Below are positions 19,992 through 30,996 of a stretch of 64,000 nt of DNA, piece by piece. A program made the translations under genes and the position numbers. The stretch covers positions 1,116,001-1,180,000 of the forward strand of contig NC_016482.1 in assembly GCF_000227115.2 (NCBI RefSeq), read 5' to 3'. This DNA is from Naumovozyma dairenensis CBS 421. Taxonomy: Eukaryota > Ascomycota > Saccharomycetes > Saccharomycetales > Saccharomycetaceae. Numbering within the stretch: the stretch's first letter is position 1; each line of letters starts with the position of its first letter. Below the pieces are notes generated by a model that was given only the letters and a program-made list of their open reading frames with translations, was not told the origin of the DNA and did not search any database.

Positions 19992-22062
19992 CTAGTAATT
20001 TAAACATTCCGGTCCTTTCTTTTTAGGTAATCTATCAATTTGGTTTTCATACATTTCAGATGGTTGAAAATCTGGCATAACTCTTGGTTTAGTACGTACA
20101 TTTGCTGGAAAAATATGTGTCTTATCGCTGGTAGGAGGTATAGTAGCACCACGTATATTTGGTGGAGGTATAGGTGGCATTGAATATAACATCATATAAG
20201 GCATAGTTCCCGCAGAGTTTTGAGGTGTATGTCCTGGAGCCATAGGATACGGCATTGGATGGTGATAATAGTATGGTTGGTAATAATAAGGTTTGACAGG
20301 CTCACCAAAGTTTTGATTTCCTCTCCTAGGATATTTCTTTGACATAGTGTTCGTTGTATAGTTATTATTACTAGTATTAATAGTGGTACTCCTGTCGCCA
20401 TTCTCGTTTATATTTAAACTTGCTTCAGCTGAATTGTCATATGTAGTTGTTGAACCGATAGCATTTGTAGTAACGGCGTCCGATACATCAGATTTATCAT
20501 CAATTGTTGCATCGTTTGTAATTGTTGAGTTAACATCTGTGGATTCATCCATTTTATTTGATCTCCAAGAAGGTAATGATTTTCTTCTTGCAGTTGGGAT
20601 GGTGTTCATACCATAAGGGATATAACTATTCATTTCAAATTCTGCCAATGGTGGTGGAGGTGGCATATAAGACATAGATAGTGGTGGTACATCGATTGAA
20701 TTTCTTCTGTACATACTGATTGGAGGAGGAGCCAAATTTAGTTGAGGTCCGGAGAATGTATTTGGTTTATAACCGAAAAAGCTATTTTTTTTCAAATGTT
20801 TTTTATTATGAATCCCACCGATTTCTTTGTATTGTACATGAATTGTTTTCGAAATAAAAATTGAATGATTTTCAGTTTCTAAAGCAGCAGCAGCGGATTT
20901 TTCACTTTCGTATTGAATGAAAGCGAAAACATTGGTTGGTTTATGAATTAAATTTAAATCGAGGATTTTACCATGTTTCCAAAAGTGAGTTTCCAAATCT
21001 TCCTTAGTTGTTTCTTGAGGTAATTGACCGACAAATATTGATTTTTTGTCGATTGTGATCATTTCTTCCTCTCCCTGTGATAAGTTACTATTGTTTTTAT
21101 AGTCATTTTGAGTATCAACAATGGTTGAACTAATAGATGGGCTAGCATTTGAATTAGAGTCTTGTCCTTCATTGTTTTTAGATAATAGATTAAAGAAATG
21201 TGGTACTCTAATATTTTGAGCCCATTGAACGTTCCATGCGGAGTCACTTTTCAAATTAGCAAAGGCTCTAATAGCATCATCTCTGAATGTAAATTGAGCA
21301 AACCATGAACAAGCATCCGAGACAGGATATGAGAATCTTCTTGTAAACTGAGTATCATCTCTTTTTGGTACCAATTGATCTAATTCACCGAATTTATTAC
21401 AAATGGATTCAATTTCCATTTTTGAGATTGGAGAATCATGAGTGATGAATAAAGTACGATTAACTCTTGCAGGTTCACAACGTAGTCTTCTACCATTTAA
21501 TAAAGAACCATGAGCAGTCTTCAAAGCGTTATTTGCGTCTTTATCGTTAGTGTATTGAACGAAAGCGTACGGTCTATTTGCTTGATCGCGCAAAACTTTC
21601 ACTCTAACAATTTCACCAAATTTCTTAAAATAATCTGTAACGGAAACACATAATTCATCGTCGGTCAAGGTAGACGTTAGACTTGCCACAAAGACACAAG
21701 AAGATGGTCTTCCCCTGAATGGTTTAGTATTCATTGCAGGGGGAATTTTCTTTCTCTTTCTCGTTCTCTTTCTCATTCTCTTCTCCCTCCTCTTCAATGC
21801 TATCATTGTTTTCTTGACTATCATTGTTTTCTTGACTATCATTGTCTTCTTCGCTTTCATTGTCATCTTCATCAGCTTCTAAATTAGAGTATTCCTCTGT
21901 GTCATTTTCAGATTCATTTCCAGATGTTTCATCATCGGTAGAAATGTCTACTGAGTTACCATCAGATAAACTATCATTTAAATCATGATCATGGATCTTC
22001 AATTGACTCATCAAACTTTCAGTGATTGGTTCCGAACCGTGTTTCGTATATCTAGTAACCAT
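19992..22062 (-). CDS. RIE1: Three-RRM RNA-binding protein, RIE1 (YGR250C)-like, with apparent frameshift
   Basis: Two overlapping minus-strand frames form one gene. Positions 22062-21724 encode an acidic N-terminus (MVTRYTKHGSEPITESL, then Asp/Glu/Ser/Asn repeats). A frame open from 21872 to 19992 encodes three RRMs with RNP motifs CVFVASL/PYAFVQYT (RRM1), RTLFITH (a divergent RRM2) and SIFVGQL/VFAFIQYE (RRM3), then a Pro/Met/Tyr-rich tail. The first 45 residues of the second frame are the acidic repeat read out of frame. Dropping one base near the runs at 21739-21749 would join the frames into about 690 residues. Alternatively translation starts at Met of MNTKPFRG (codon at 21734). Domain order resembles S. 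cerevisiae Rie1, a stress-granule mRNA-binding protein; the orthology is probable, not certain. Confidence 0.65.
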
Positions 22063-23381
22063 CCTTATTTTGCCTTATTTATTATGACTGAAAATGGAAT
22101 GGTATGTATAAAATAGTTTGTAAAAGTGTTGAACTCTTTGGTAGAACCCTTTTAGTGTAGTATCTATGAGCTGAATGTACTATGATGCAACTAGAAAAAG
22201 AGAAAATCTAAATTTTTTTCCTTCTTGATCAAAAATTTCCTGGAAGATAGTCAATTGAGAGTTGAACTTGCCGTATAGTAATTGTATTCGTCTGTTATTA
22301 ACAAAGCTATCGATAGGTAGACAGAAAAAATAGTTAGGCGGTTAAGTAGTTGGTTTGACTTGTCGGTGTAAAATAAGTCGAACTAGGTTTCTAGGATATA
22401 GAGAGAGTAAAAAGTAGGAAATATATATGACCACTGATCGTTACTGTTTTTTAGACACAAAAGTACAAGGAAACAAGATCAAGATCAAGAAGAAGGAGAA
22501 GAGTTATCATCTATCGTGCAGATCTGGAGATCTTTTGTGCTTTTATAGTTCGTTATAGTACGGAGAGGCTAGTTCTCGGTGGCAAATATTGGGGAATCTA
22601 CCATTGTGTGTACACAGTCTGTGTACGTACCCCTTCATAGGATACCACCACATAGAATAGTATAGCATATCTCATAGTACCGTAAAACAACACACACACA
22701 CACACACACACAAGTGCTCTATATCCAATGACTGGTGGGAATGTGTGTCTGTGTGTGTGACAAGACTCGATAAATGGATGCACCCTTCTGGTTTCCCTCC
22801 CCTAGTGGGTTCCGGCACTATTGACAACGTACAACGTACTCCGGCTGCTGGGGATCCCATGCCACAGATTCCCAACTCTCCAGGGACTCTGGTCGAATGG
22901 AAAGAAACAAAGGGAATGTTACAGAGGTGGGGCCAGAAACAGGCGGAAAGATTCCTCTTACTGCCCCAAGATGACGGTAACCTACTGTCTGCATGCAGTC
23001 GTTGGCGCCTATAACTCTGTTTCTAATTATGTTTGATCTCCGGTTCTTTTTGCATACCCGCAGTCCCTGAACACCATATGTCTTGTGGGGAGCACTCCAG
23101 AAACTCAGACGCACCGCGACAAATCATAAATGCCATGATTCGGACTTGCAGATTGAGATTTCCCGAATAGGCTCGATTCGAGTCGGATAGGAGAGGGGCG
23201 CGTCTGTGACGTCGCTCAACTGACATACCCCCCGGTCAGTAATTCCTAAATATTCCATCTCCGCTATTTAATGAAAAAAGTAAACTGTATCTTATATTAA
23301 AAACAAATAATTATGTACATGTATATATGCTTATTTAATTTTAGGTAGTGCCTGGTACGTACAATCTTTGATCGGATCTAG
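22063..23381. other. Intergenic with GC-rich island and (CA)11 run
   Basis: About 1.3 kb between the RIE1-like start and the HSP104 stop. It holds a (CA)11 run at 22691-22712 and then a GC-rich stretch (about 22730-23240) unlike the AT-rich surroundings. Short ORFs occur there on both strands, none with recognised similarity; GC-richness alone lowers stop frequency. A CCCCT stress-element core is at 22799-22803. It probably contains the RIE1-like promoter. Confidence 0.45.
22691..22712. repeat. (CA)11 microsatellite
   Basis: Perfect CA dinucleotide run. Confidence 0.9.
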
Positions 23382-26102
23382 TTAATCCAATTCAAGATCA
23401 TCGTCGTCTTCATCAACATCCATATCATCATATGAATTGACAACACCTGTACCTTCATGATTTGGTAACACATCTAATGATTCACCTTCACCAGTACTGT
23501 CATCAGCACCGGATTTACCAACTCTCAATACAATATTGACGGCCTCTTTATCAAGGACCTCCTTTCTAAGAATTCTAACTGCTAGTTTATTTAAAATTTC
23601 ATTTTGAATCAATCTGTTCAATGGACGAGCACCCATATCATCTGAATAACCAAATTTAGCTAAGAAATCTTTGGCCTCTGGGGAAACATTCAATTTATAA
23701 TGTCTATCATTAGCTTCAAACCTTGCCTCTAATTCTTTAATTCTAATATCAACAATCTTATGAATTGCCTTTCTAGATAATTTATTGAAAACAACAATAC
23801 TGGAAATTCTATTCAAAAATTCAGGTCTGAAATGATTCTTAACAGCTCCCATAACTAGCTCCTTTGTAGCATCTTGAATCTTAGATCCCTTTTGATTATT
23901 AATATATTGTGCACCTAAATTAGAAGTCATAATAATAATACAATTGGAACAATCAATAGTTTTACCTTGACCAGATGTAATTCTACCATCATCTAACATT
24001 TGTAACATAACTGTCAAGACATCAGGATGAGCCTTTTCCACTTCATCAAATAATAATACCGAATAAGGTTTATACTGTAATTGATTTGTTAAAAACCCAC
24101 CTTCATCATACCCAACATAACCTGCTGATGTACCTAACAATTTAGAGACTGAGTATTTCTCACCCAATTCTGAACAATCGACTCTAATCATCATATCTTC
24201 ATCATTAAACAAAAATCCAGCAATCTTTTTAGCTAATTCAGTTTTACCTGAACCTGAAAGACCTAAGAATAAGAATGATGCAGGTTGTCTTGGATTAGAT
24301 AACCCTGATCTTGATAATCTAACAGCATTGGAAACAGCTTTAATAGCTTCCATTTGACCAACAACTTGTGATGAAAGATCATTTTCCATATGAATCAATT
24401 TTTCATTTTCAGATTCAGTTAATTTCTTCACTGGGATACCAGTTAATCTTGCTGCGGTTTCAGAAATGGTATCAGAATCAACAACATTTTGAATCATAGA
24501 ATTAGCACCAGCACGTTTCTCTTCTTCAGCGACTTGATTTTCAAACTTGGCAATTTGCTCTTTAACACCAGGAATTGCAAAATATCTCAAATCTGCAGCA
24601 GTAGCAGTATCTTGTCTACGTTCAGCTTCTAATGCTTTGTTTTCCAATTCATCTAATTTCTTCTTAGCTTTAGTCAATTCTTCATGACCATGTCTTTCCT
24701 CGTTGTAACGTTGTCTTAAAGGTTCCAATTCTTCTCTTATAGAAGCTTCCTTTTGTCTAGCTTGCTTTAATCTGTCCTTGGTAGTGGAATCTGCATCTTC
24801 ATCTCTTTCCAAAGCTTTAATTTCCACTTCAATTAATTGTAATTGTCGCTCTTTTGAATCTAATTCTTCTGGTTTAGAATCTCTAGCCACAGCAACACCT
24901 GCACAAGAAATATCAACTAAATCTAATGCAGAATCTGGTAATCTTCTATAAGGTAAATAACGTTTAGCCAATTGAGCAGCCGTAACCAATGCACTATCCA
25001 AAATCCTAACACCATGATGGATTTCATATTTAGGTTGTAAACCTCTTAAGATAGCCACTGTTTCTCTTAAAGTTGGTTCAGAAACTTCAATCTTTTGGAA
25101 TCTTCTTTCAAATGCACCATCTTTTTCAACAATAGATCTATATTCATTATTTGTAGTAGCACCAATAACTTTTAATTGACCCCTTGATAAAGCAGGTTTC
25201 AAAATGTTAGCAGCATCATCTTTACCATTACCCATCAACATATGAATTTCATCAATGAATAAAATGATCAACACTTTAGATTCTTCTACTTCCTTTAAGA
25301 CACCTTTAAACCTTTCTTCAAAATCACCTTTATATTTAGCACCAGCTGTCAAAGCTGCTAAATCCAAACTGAACAGTTTTGCATTTTGTAATAAAGTGGG
25401 GACATCATCATCTATAATTCTTTGGGCGACACCTTCAATGATAGCACTCTTACCGACACCAGGTTCACCAATCAAACAAGGATTTGATTTAATTCTTCTT
25501 GCTAGAACTCTAATAGTGTTTCTAATTTCTTCTTCTCTACCAATGACAGGATCTAATTTCCCCTCTCTAGCTTGTTCAGTCATATCAATGGCATATTTAT
25601 TCAAATATTCCAATGGTGTATTAGTATCAGCACCACGAGAATCAATCTTTTGATTACCTCTTAACACCAAAGCTTGTTGTTTAATAGCTTCCACATCAAT
25701 TTGAGATTCTTTGAACACAGTTTGTATAGATGAATCATTAAACAAAGCGAATAATAAATGATCCTGTGCTATGAATGAATCCTTTTGTTGTTTTTGAATC
25801 TTAGCCGCATCTTGTAATACTTTACCTAATGCATAACTTGGAGTAATTTGTTGTGGTGCTGGATTTTGTTGTGGGATACGTACTAAAGTCCTGTTGACTA
25901 CTTTTTTGAAAAGATCATAATCGTATCTTGCCTTTTCCACTAAGTTTTGTAAGTATGGAATCGTACCATCTTCTGGAGTTTCAATGAATGCAGCTAAGAG
26001 ATGGATTGGTTGTAATTGTGGATGTTGATGATCTTCAGCTAATTTTTGAGCTAATGTGACAATAGTCAATGCTCTTTCTGTGAATTGTGTTTCGTCGTTC
26101 AT
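23382..26102 (-). CDS. HSP104: Heat-shock disaggregase Hsp104 (ClpB family)
   Basis: 906 residues (908 in S. cerevisiae). A hexameric AAA+ disaggregase that, with Hsp70/Hsp40, rescues aggregated proteins, gives thermotolerance and propagates prions. The N-domain is at 1-150. NBD1 has Walker A GEPGVGKS at 212-219 (Lys218) and Walker B LFIDEIHML. The coiled-coil middle domain spans about 410-530. NBD2 has Walker A GLSGSGKT near 612-619, and Walker B is LLFDEVEKAHPD. The acidic C-terminus ends DDDDLELD, related to the DDLD tail that binds TPR co-chaperones. A perfect HSE and a STRE lie upstream. It is followed by ISA1, as in S. cerevisiae YLL026W/YLL027W. Confidence 0.98.
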   Translation of the reverse strand: MNDETQFTERALTIVTLAQKLAEDHQHPQLQPIHLLAAFIETPEDGTIPYLQNLVEKARYDYDLFKKVVNRTLVRIPQQNPAPQQITPSYALGKVLQDAAKIQKQQKDSFIAQDHLLFALFNDSSIQTVFKESQIDVEAIKQQALVLRGNQKIDSRGADTNTPLEYLNKYAIDMTEQAREGKLDPVIGREEEIRNTIRVLARRIKSNPCLIGEPGVGKSAIIEGVAQRIIDDDVPTLLQNAKLFSLDLAALTAGAKYKGDFEERFKGVLKEVEESKVLIILFIDEIHMLMGNGKDDAANILKPALSRGQLKVIGATTNNEYRSIVEKDGAFERRFQKIEVSEPTLRETVAILRGLQPKYEIHHGVRILDSALVTAAQLAKRYLPYRRLPDSALDLVDISCAGVAVARDSKPEELDSKERQLQLIEVEIKALERDEDADSTTKDRLKQARQKEASIREELEPLRQRYNEERHGHEELTKAKKKLDELENKALEAERRQDTATAADLRYFAIPGVKEQIAKFENQVAEEEKRAGANSMIQNVVDSDTISETAARLTGIPVKKLTESENEKLIHMENDLSSQVVGQMEAIKAVSNAVRLSRSGLSNPRQPASFLFLGLSGSGKTELAKKIAGFLFNDEDMMIRVDCSELGEKYSVSKLLGTSAGYVGYDEGGFLTNQLQYKPYSVLLFDEVEKAHPDVLTVMLQMLDDGRITSGQGKTIDCSNCIIIMTSNLGAQYINNQKGSKIQDATKELVMGAVKNHFRPEFLNRISSIVVFNKLSRKAIHKIVDIRIKELEARFEANDRHYKLNVSPEAKDFLAKFGYSDDMGARPLNRLIQNEILNKLAVRILRKEVLDKEAVNIVLRVGKSGADDSTGEGESLDVLPNHEGTGVVNSYDDMDVDEDDDDLELD

Positions 26103-26380
26103 AATAATACTACTTTTTGCTTTGGTATAATGTGTCTATGAATATGGCTATGTAACTTTTGTTTTTTGACGTATTCTTATCTAATTCAGAAAATGATTGT
26201 AATAGAAACAAGCTTATGAAATCTCAAATACGAGAATGTTCAAGTACATATATATATGTGTTATATATAACTCCCTAAAAAATTGCGTTATTAAGATATC
26301 CAACAGTAATTAATATTCTATCCCAAAATCCTGATTACCTGACATATTTCTAAAAGAGAATTACGAGAAGAATCTGGGGC

Positions 26381-26385
26381 CCCCT
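26381..26385. promoter_or_regulatory. STRE (CCCCT) upstream of HSP104
   Basis: CCCCT stress-response element core, bound by Msn2/Msn4, 279 bp upstream of the HSP104 start and close to the heat-shock element. S. cerevisiae HSP104 is also controlled by both Hsf1 and Msn2/4. Confidence 0.55.
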
Positions 26386-26429
26386 ACAATCGCCATACTG
26401 CGACCTTTGTAGTAGACGTTTCGGGGTCC

Positions 26430-26442
26430 TTCTAGAAAATTC
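26430..26442. promoter_or_regulatory. Heat-shock element upstream of HSP104
   Basis: TTCTAGAAAATTC holds three perfectly spaced alternating units (TTC-nn-GAA-nn-TTC), an Hsf1 trimer site, 328 bp upstream of the HSP104 start codon. This is a strong match in the expected place. Confidence 0.8.
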
Positions 26443-26600
26443 CCGCCCCAAGAAAATAAGGGCAATCATAATAATAAAAACAAGGACAATGAGGAAGGAT
26501 CCAAGGAGAAGATAAAGATCTTCCGGATAGTGATGAATGGTCTACACGTAGTGGTAGCCCATTTGGAGTTTATTCAGTCTATGCATAGATGTATGTGTAT

Positions 26601-26662
26601 ATGTAAGTATGTAAGTATGTAAGTATGTATGTATGTATGTATGTATGTATGTATGTATGTAT
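26601..26662. repeat. (GTAT)n microsatellite
   Basis: Starts as alternating GTAA/GTAT units and becomes a pure GTAT tract. Confidence 0.85.
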
Positions 26663-27009
26663 ATCTGTGCCGTCCTGAGGTTATGGGACTTTCAGGGAGG
26701 AACGTTCTCCGTATTCTAACTATCTTCTCCATTCAAGAGCCGATTTTAAAGTAGCAATAGCAATTTAGTCTAGACGTTTAATCAGGAGATAGGCATGTAT
26801 GTAGGTATGTATTTAGTATTTGTTCTTTTTTCAATTACAGCTAAACAGTGAAAATATCTTGAGAGATTCTTGCCATTCAAATGAGCCAGCTCTTTTACTC
26901 TAAGGTGTACGAACAGACGTTCAATGAATGAATCATGATTTGATAAAAAGGTTTGGTAGTTGAAATAAAATATCTTTTGAATTATAATTAAATATGGAGT
27001 AAAGATAGG

Positions 27010-27038
27010 AATAAATAAATAAATAAATAAATAAATAA
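27010..27038. repeat. (AAAT)n microsatellite
   Basis: Seven tetranucleotide units just downstream of the ISA1 stop codon. Confidence 0.85.
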
Positions 27039-27079
27039 GTAATGCTAATAAAATAATACTGACGTTATGGCTCGGTTAT

Positions 27080-28003
27080 TTAAACCATGAAACTTTCGCC
27101 ACAACCACAAGTTCCCTTTGAATTTGGATTTTTGAAAACGAATTTAGCTGCCAATTTATCATCAATCCAATCCATTTCACTTCCAACAACACTGAAAAGG
27201 GCCTTTGAATCAATAACAATTTTAATACCATCTTGTTCTACAATTTCATCGAATTTCCCAGGTTCAGTAATATATTGTAAGTCATAGGTTGTTCCAGAAC
27301 AACCACGATTTCTTGTACCGACTCTAATCATCTTAGGTTCAGGTTGATCCATCAATGCCTTTAAATGGACAATGGCCTTTGGACTTAATGTAATGAATGC
27401 CTTACGAGGTCTTAATATTCTTCTCTTTCTCTTCTTCTTAACAGTTCCATTTTCGTTTGTTGTTGTAGTTACAGACGCAGATACGGTGGTTTTATTGGTA
27501 GATGCACTCTTGTTATTTTCTAATTCAACTGTATCCTTCATTGCCGTTTTGACTATCTTTTCAGCTTCTTTTAATCTTTGCTGTTCCTTTGCCTCCTTTT
27601 CATCTATTAGTTTTTTTTGTTCTGCTAATACTTCCTTAGATGGCATAGAATAACTTGACCATTTTGATAGAGGTGAAGTCGTCGCACTTGAACTTGAGCT
27701 TGAACTTGATGCTGATGGGTCCTTTGCCTTCTTTTGAGGTATTATGAATTTGAATTTGAATTGTGAATTTGTGCCGGTGCCTGTGTTGGTAGGCGATGTT
27801 GAAGATGAAGGAGATGATGCCCTATTAGTATTTGGTATGAACTTCATCTTGAAAGCAGAGCTATTGGAACTGGTTACATCGGTCATAATTGTTCTATTAC
27901 TTCGAAGTTTTATGGAGTGACAGAATAACCTATTTTGGCTTCTTAAAAGAAGTTGGATTCTTGTTGGATAAGGACGAATGTTTATGGATACTCTGTTTAT
28001 CAT
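27080..28003 (-). CDS. ISA1: Mitochondrial iron-sulfur assembly protein Isa1
   Basis: 307 residues (250 in S. cerevisiae). A-type (IscA/HesB) protein that, with Isa2 and Iba57, assembles [4Fe-4S] clusters for aconitase, lipoate synthase and others in the mitochondrial matrix. The C-terminal domain (about 200-307) has all three cluster-binding cysteines: Cys235 in RNRGCSGTTYD, and Cys299 and Cys301 in GTCGCGESF. The first 35 residues are rich in Arg, Ser and hydrophobics with no acidic residue, typical of a presequence. The region 50-190 is Ser/Thr/Lys low complexity and explains the extra length. An internal Met40 could give a form without presequence. Neighbour order with HSP104 and TPO1 is conserved. 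Confidence 0.95.
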   Translation of the reverse strand: MINRVSINIRPYPTRIQLLLRSQNRLFCHSIKLRSNRTIMTDVTSSNSSAFKMKFIPNTNRASSPSSSTSPTNTGTGTNSQFKFKFIIPQKKAKDPSASSSSSSSSATTSPLSKWSSYSMPSKEVLAEQKKLIDEKEAKEQQRLKEAEKIVKTAMKDTVELENNKSASTNKTTVSASVTTTTNENGTVKKKRKRRILRPRKAFITLSPKAIVHLKALMDQPEPKMIRVGTRNRGCSGTTYDLQYITEPGKFDEIVEQDGIKIVIDSKALFSVVGSEMDWIDDKLAAKFVFKNPNSKGTCGCGESFMV

Positions 28004-29040
28004 AATTTGTGTTTTCCTTTTATACAGCTATTTGTTAGAATGTATGCTTCTTGTTATTATTATGTTTTTGTATATCTTTTTTATTTCTTTATTATACGAT
28101 GAAGATATGTGATCTGTGGATGATTCTATTGGTAAAGACACGATCGGAGAAATATGATTAGTTTTTAATTCAACGTTATTCAGAATGTAAAATTAGGATC
28201 TCTTGCTTATTGTTTTTTATTGTTGGTACGAGCGGAGTGTAAAACTAAAAAAGCGAAGAGCCAATAGATGAGTACGAGATTCAAAGGTATAATAATGATA
28301 CTTAAGTACCTTTCTTAATCTATTTCATCTAATAGAGAAAAGTTGATATATAAAATAAGTGTCTTTGTAATCAAGAAAATAACTGCGTTTACTTCTAAAC
28401 CAGAATATGACTATTATTATTATTAATCCTCACCAACTTTGAATATACGTAGTAGCACAGTATTAATAGATATTTCGCCGTATTCTCTCTCTCATTATCA
28501 TTAGCACTAATAGTACTATGGCTCAAAAATTCCCCTGGTAATAATAATTACTGTTATTTTCCGGGTAACCCCTTCCATTGACCAATGGAACTTCTCCGTA
28601 TTACGAAATTCTCATTTTCATTATCATTATATACAGCTTCGTTAATTTTGGTTCCCCGAGAACTCGGTTTTCCCTTCGGATAAAATGCCTAGAATGATCC
28701 GGTTCATCAAATTGTAAAATGTTACAGCAGTAGACGTTCCTATATATGCGTTTTTCTCTTATTGCCTGTACTATATTTTCTTAATTAATCAATTAATCAA
28801 TGTATTTTATTAATGTTTTATTAAGGTATTTATTATTAAACGGTTTTTGGTATATTAAGTTGTAATGTAGTATTCTATATAATTAAAAGTGGAAATAAAA
28901 ATAAATGTAAAGTCGTCCGAATTGTGAAACATGCTGAAAACGGAATGACATGTATTAATATTATTAGTAGCTGTAAATACACGTTGTATTTTTTTCTTTT
29001 TATTTTTTTAGTAAGTATTCTTCGGTCGTGGTTGCTTCCA
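28004..29040. other. ISA1 promoter region and TPO1 3' flank
   Basis: About 1 kb of AT-rich spacer, no gene supported. An exact Reb1 site (CGGGTAA) is at 28562-28568, 559 bp upstream of ISA1. A minus-strand ORF overlapping the TPO1 3' end is not credible. Confidence 0.5.
28562..28568. promoter_or_regulatory. Reb1 site
   Basis: Exact CGGGTAA, 559 bp upstream of the ISA1 start. Reb1 organises nucleosome-free promoter regions and can also terminate read-through transcription, which would suit this tandem gene pair. Confidence 0.5.
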
Positions 29041-30996
29041 TTAACCGTTGTATGCAAGCTTAGATTTTCTTCTGATACCAGCACCATACTTGTATAACAA
29101 TAATGGGACTGGAATCATAGCAGCGGCAAACAAACCAAGAACTAAACCAGACCAACCGATACCTAGATTATGGAACATATATCCCGCAAACAATGGGAAA
29201 ACTGCACCAAATCCAGATCTTAAAAACGTGTTTGCTGCAACAGCTGATGCAGCTAATAACAAATATGATTCAATGATGTAATTTAAACATGGCAAAAATA
29301 TACCAATTAACCCAAACCCAATAAACCCACCAGCAACAGTTGGAACCATGAAATGAATCTTTTCTGGATAGTTACCTGTCCAACAGAACCATAGAATACC
29401 AATGGGGAAAAATATACTAGGTAAGATCATTAACAATAATCTTGCCTCTGGAACTAACCCACCTTTCTTGGCACATCTTTTTAAATAATCAGTATCCATA
29501 TACCAAATGAAAAATGAACAAACAAGCATACCAACAATTAATGCAATGTATGGTAATTCACCGTTCTCAATAAATCCATAACCTTCCACAAAGACAATTG
29601 GATAAGCTTCCAATAATAAGTATAAGATACCATAAACAAATGAATTATAAATGGTAATAATCAATAGCATTGGTTCAGTGAATAACATGAAAATTGGTCT
29701 AGTAACAGTTTTTTGAATAATATCTTTAATGGATAATTCCACATTTTCATGTGCTGCGTGAATCCCCCAGTTATTAGATTGCTTTCTCATTTGTTTAGCT
29801 TTGTTAACTAAAATACTTGGATGATGAGTTTCCTCATAAAATAACACAATTAAAACGAAAACAACACCTGCGAAAATACCAACAACATATTCTAACCATC
29901 TCCATGTAGTACGTTGGGCCATATATGAACCGAAAACAGGACTCAAGATTGGTCCGACGAAAACGAAAAGTGAGAATAAACAAATAGCTTTACCTCTTAA
30001 ATTAGTATCAAACATATCAGCAAATGCAGCTGGAACAACTGCCATTGGAGCAGACCCAATAACACCACTGAAAAATCTACAAATCATAATAGTTTGAAGA
30101 TTCTCTGCAGTAGCCACAGCAAATTGGAATATACAGAATGCAAATGCAGATATGACCAAGACACCTCTTCTACCATAAATTTCAGATAATGGAGCATAAA
30201 TAACTGGTGAAACGGCAAAACCTAAGACATAAAGTGTAATACCTAAGATGGCAACAACTTGAATAACATCATAAATTTCACAAATTTGCAAGACTGCTGA
30301 ACCGAAAATTGAAGACCCCATAGAAATACCAATACAATCTAAACATAAGACAACACATAATATAACTTTCTTTTTCATAGGCCAATTGAATGGATGTAAT
30401 GGATCATTAGGACCATCAAATGTGACTTCAAATTGATCTCTATCTGGTAATTCTGGAGGATAATCTCTATTACCACCCATAGGTAAACAACCGGAGTAAT
30501 CTACACCAATACGTTCTTCATCATCTACGTTACCACCAGTTAAGACATGTGATAATTTTCTATTGATGGCAATTTGCGTTTCTGCAGCTGAAGTAATAGT
30601 GGCCGTTCTATGGATGGACAGTTCTTCTTCTGGATTTAAACCAGTAGAGCTGGCGGTTTCCTTTTGACTTAAACCTCCACCGTATTCTAATGGTTCATCG
30701 ATGGCACTAGAAGATGTACACGAACCAGAGGATCCCAAGTGAATGTTGCCACTACTTGTTGTATCTTGGGCTCCATTATTATTATTATTTTCATTAGTTT
30801 CTCCTTGCATTTTTGGAGCAGGTTCTTCGTTTGCGTTAAATTGTAATATCTGTTCTTCTTCTTGTTCGTCTCTTGTAGTTAAAAAAGATTTAGGCTGGGC
30901 ACCAATGTCTGTGGAAGATCTATTCTTATTACTATTATTAATGGCAGTGGTATCCGACATTTTTCTGAAATTGAAAAGACTTCTTTTCAAGTACAA
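29041..30996 (-). CDS. TPO1: Polyamine transporter of the DHA1 major facilitator family (Tpo1)
   Basis: 651 residues (586 in S. cerevisiae). A proton antiporter of the plasma membrane that exports spermine, spermidine and putrescine and contributes to multidrug resistance. A hydrophilic, Ser/Glu-rich N-terminus of about 200 residues ends with [18 protein letters not shown], the entry to transmembrane segment 1 typical of this family. Twelve hydrophobic segments follow, with a central loop near residues 410-450. The signature GRRGVLVIS lies in the loop between segments 2 and 3, and [13 protein letters not shown] is the antiporter motif C region in segment 5. Position after ISA1 matches S. cerevisiae YLL028W. 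An alternative start at Met13 (MSDTTAINN) is possible. Confidence 0.93.
   Translation of the reverse strand: MYLKRSLFNFRKMSDTTAINNSNKNRSSTDIGAQPKSFLTTRDEQEEEQILQFNANEEPAPKMQGETNENNNNNGAQDTTSSGNIHLGSSGSCTSSSAIDEPLEYGGGLSQKETASSTGLNPEEELSIHRTATITSAAETQIAINRKLSHVLTGGNVDDEERIGVDYSGCLPMGGNRDYPPELPDRDQFEVTFDGPNDPLHPFNWPMKKKVILCVVLCLDCIGISMGSSIFGSAVLQICEIYDVIQVVAILGITLYVLGFAVSPVIYAPLSEIYGRRGVLVISAFAFCIFQFAVATAENLQTIMICRFFSGVIGSAPMAVVPAAFADMFDTNLRGKAICLFSLFVFVGPILSPVFGSYMAQRTTWRWLEYVVGIFAGVVFVLIVLFYEETHHPSILVNKAKQMRKQSNNWGIHAAHENVELSIKDIIQKTVTRPIFMLFTEPMLLIITIYNSFVYGILYLLLEAYPIVFVEGYGFIENGELPYIALIVGMLVCSFFIWYMDTDYLKRCAKKGGLVPEARLLLMILPSIFFPIGILWFCWTGNYPEKIHFMVPTVAGGFIGFGLIGIFLPCLNYIIESYLLLAASAVAANTFLRSGFGAVFPLFAGYMFHNLGIGWSGLVLGLFAAAMIPVPLLLYKYGAGIRRKSKLAYNG

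Larger units (their letters stand above)
26103..27079. other. HSP104 promoter and ISA1 3' flank
   Basis: About 980 bp without a supported gene. It contains the HSE and STRE listed separately, a TATA-rich stretch (26248-26272), a (GTAT)n microsatellite (26601-26662) and an (AAAT)n run (27010-27038). Confidence 0.6.

Noticed and set aside
22598..23226. ORFs of 60-98 codons in the GC-rich island after RIE1
   Set aside because: Same reason: mutually overlapping frames in GC-rich DNA with no family match.
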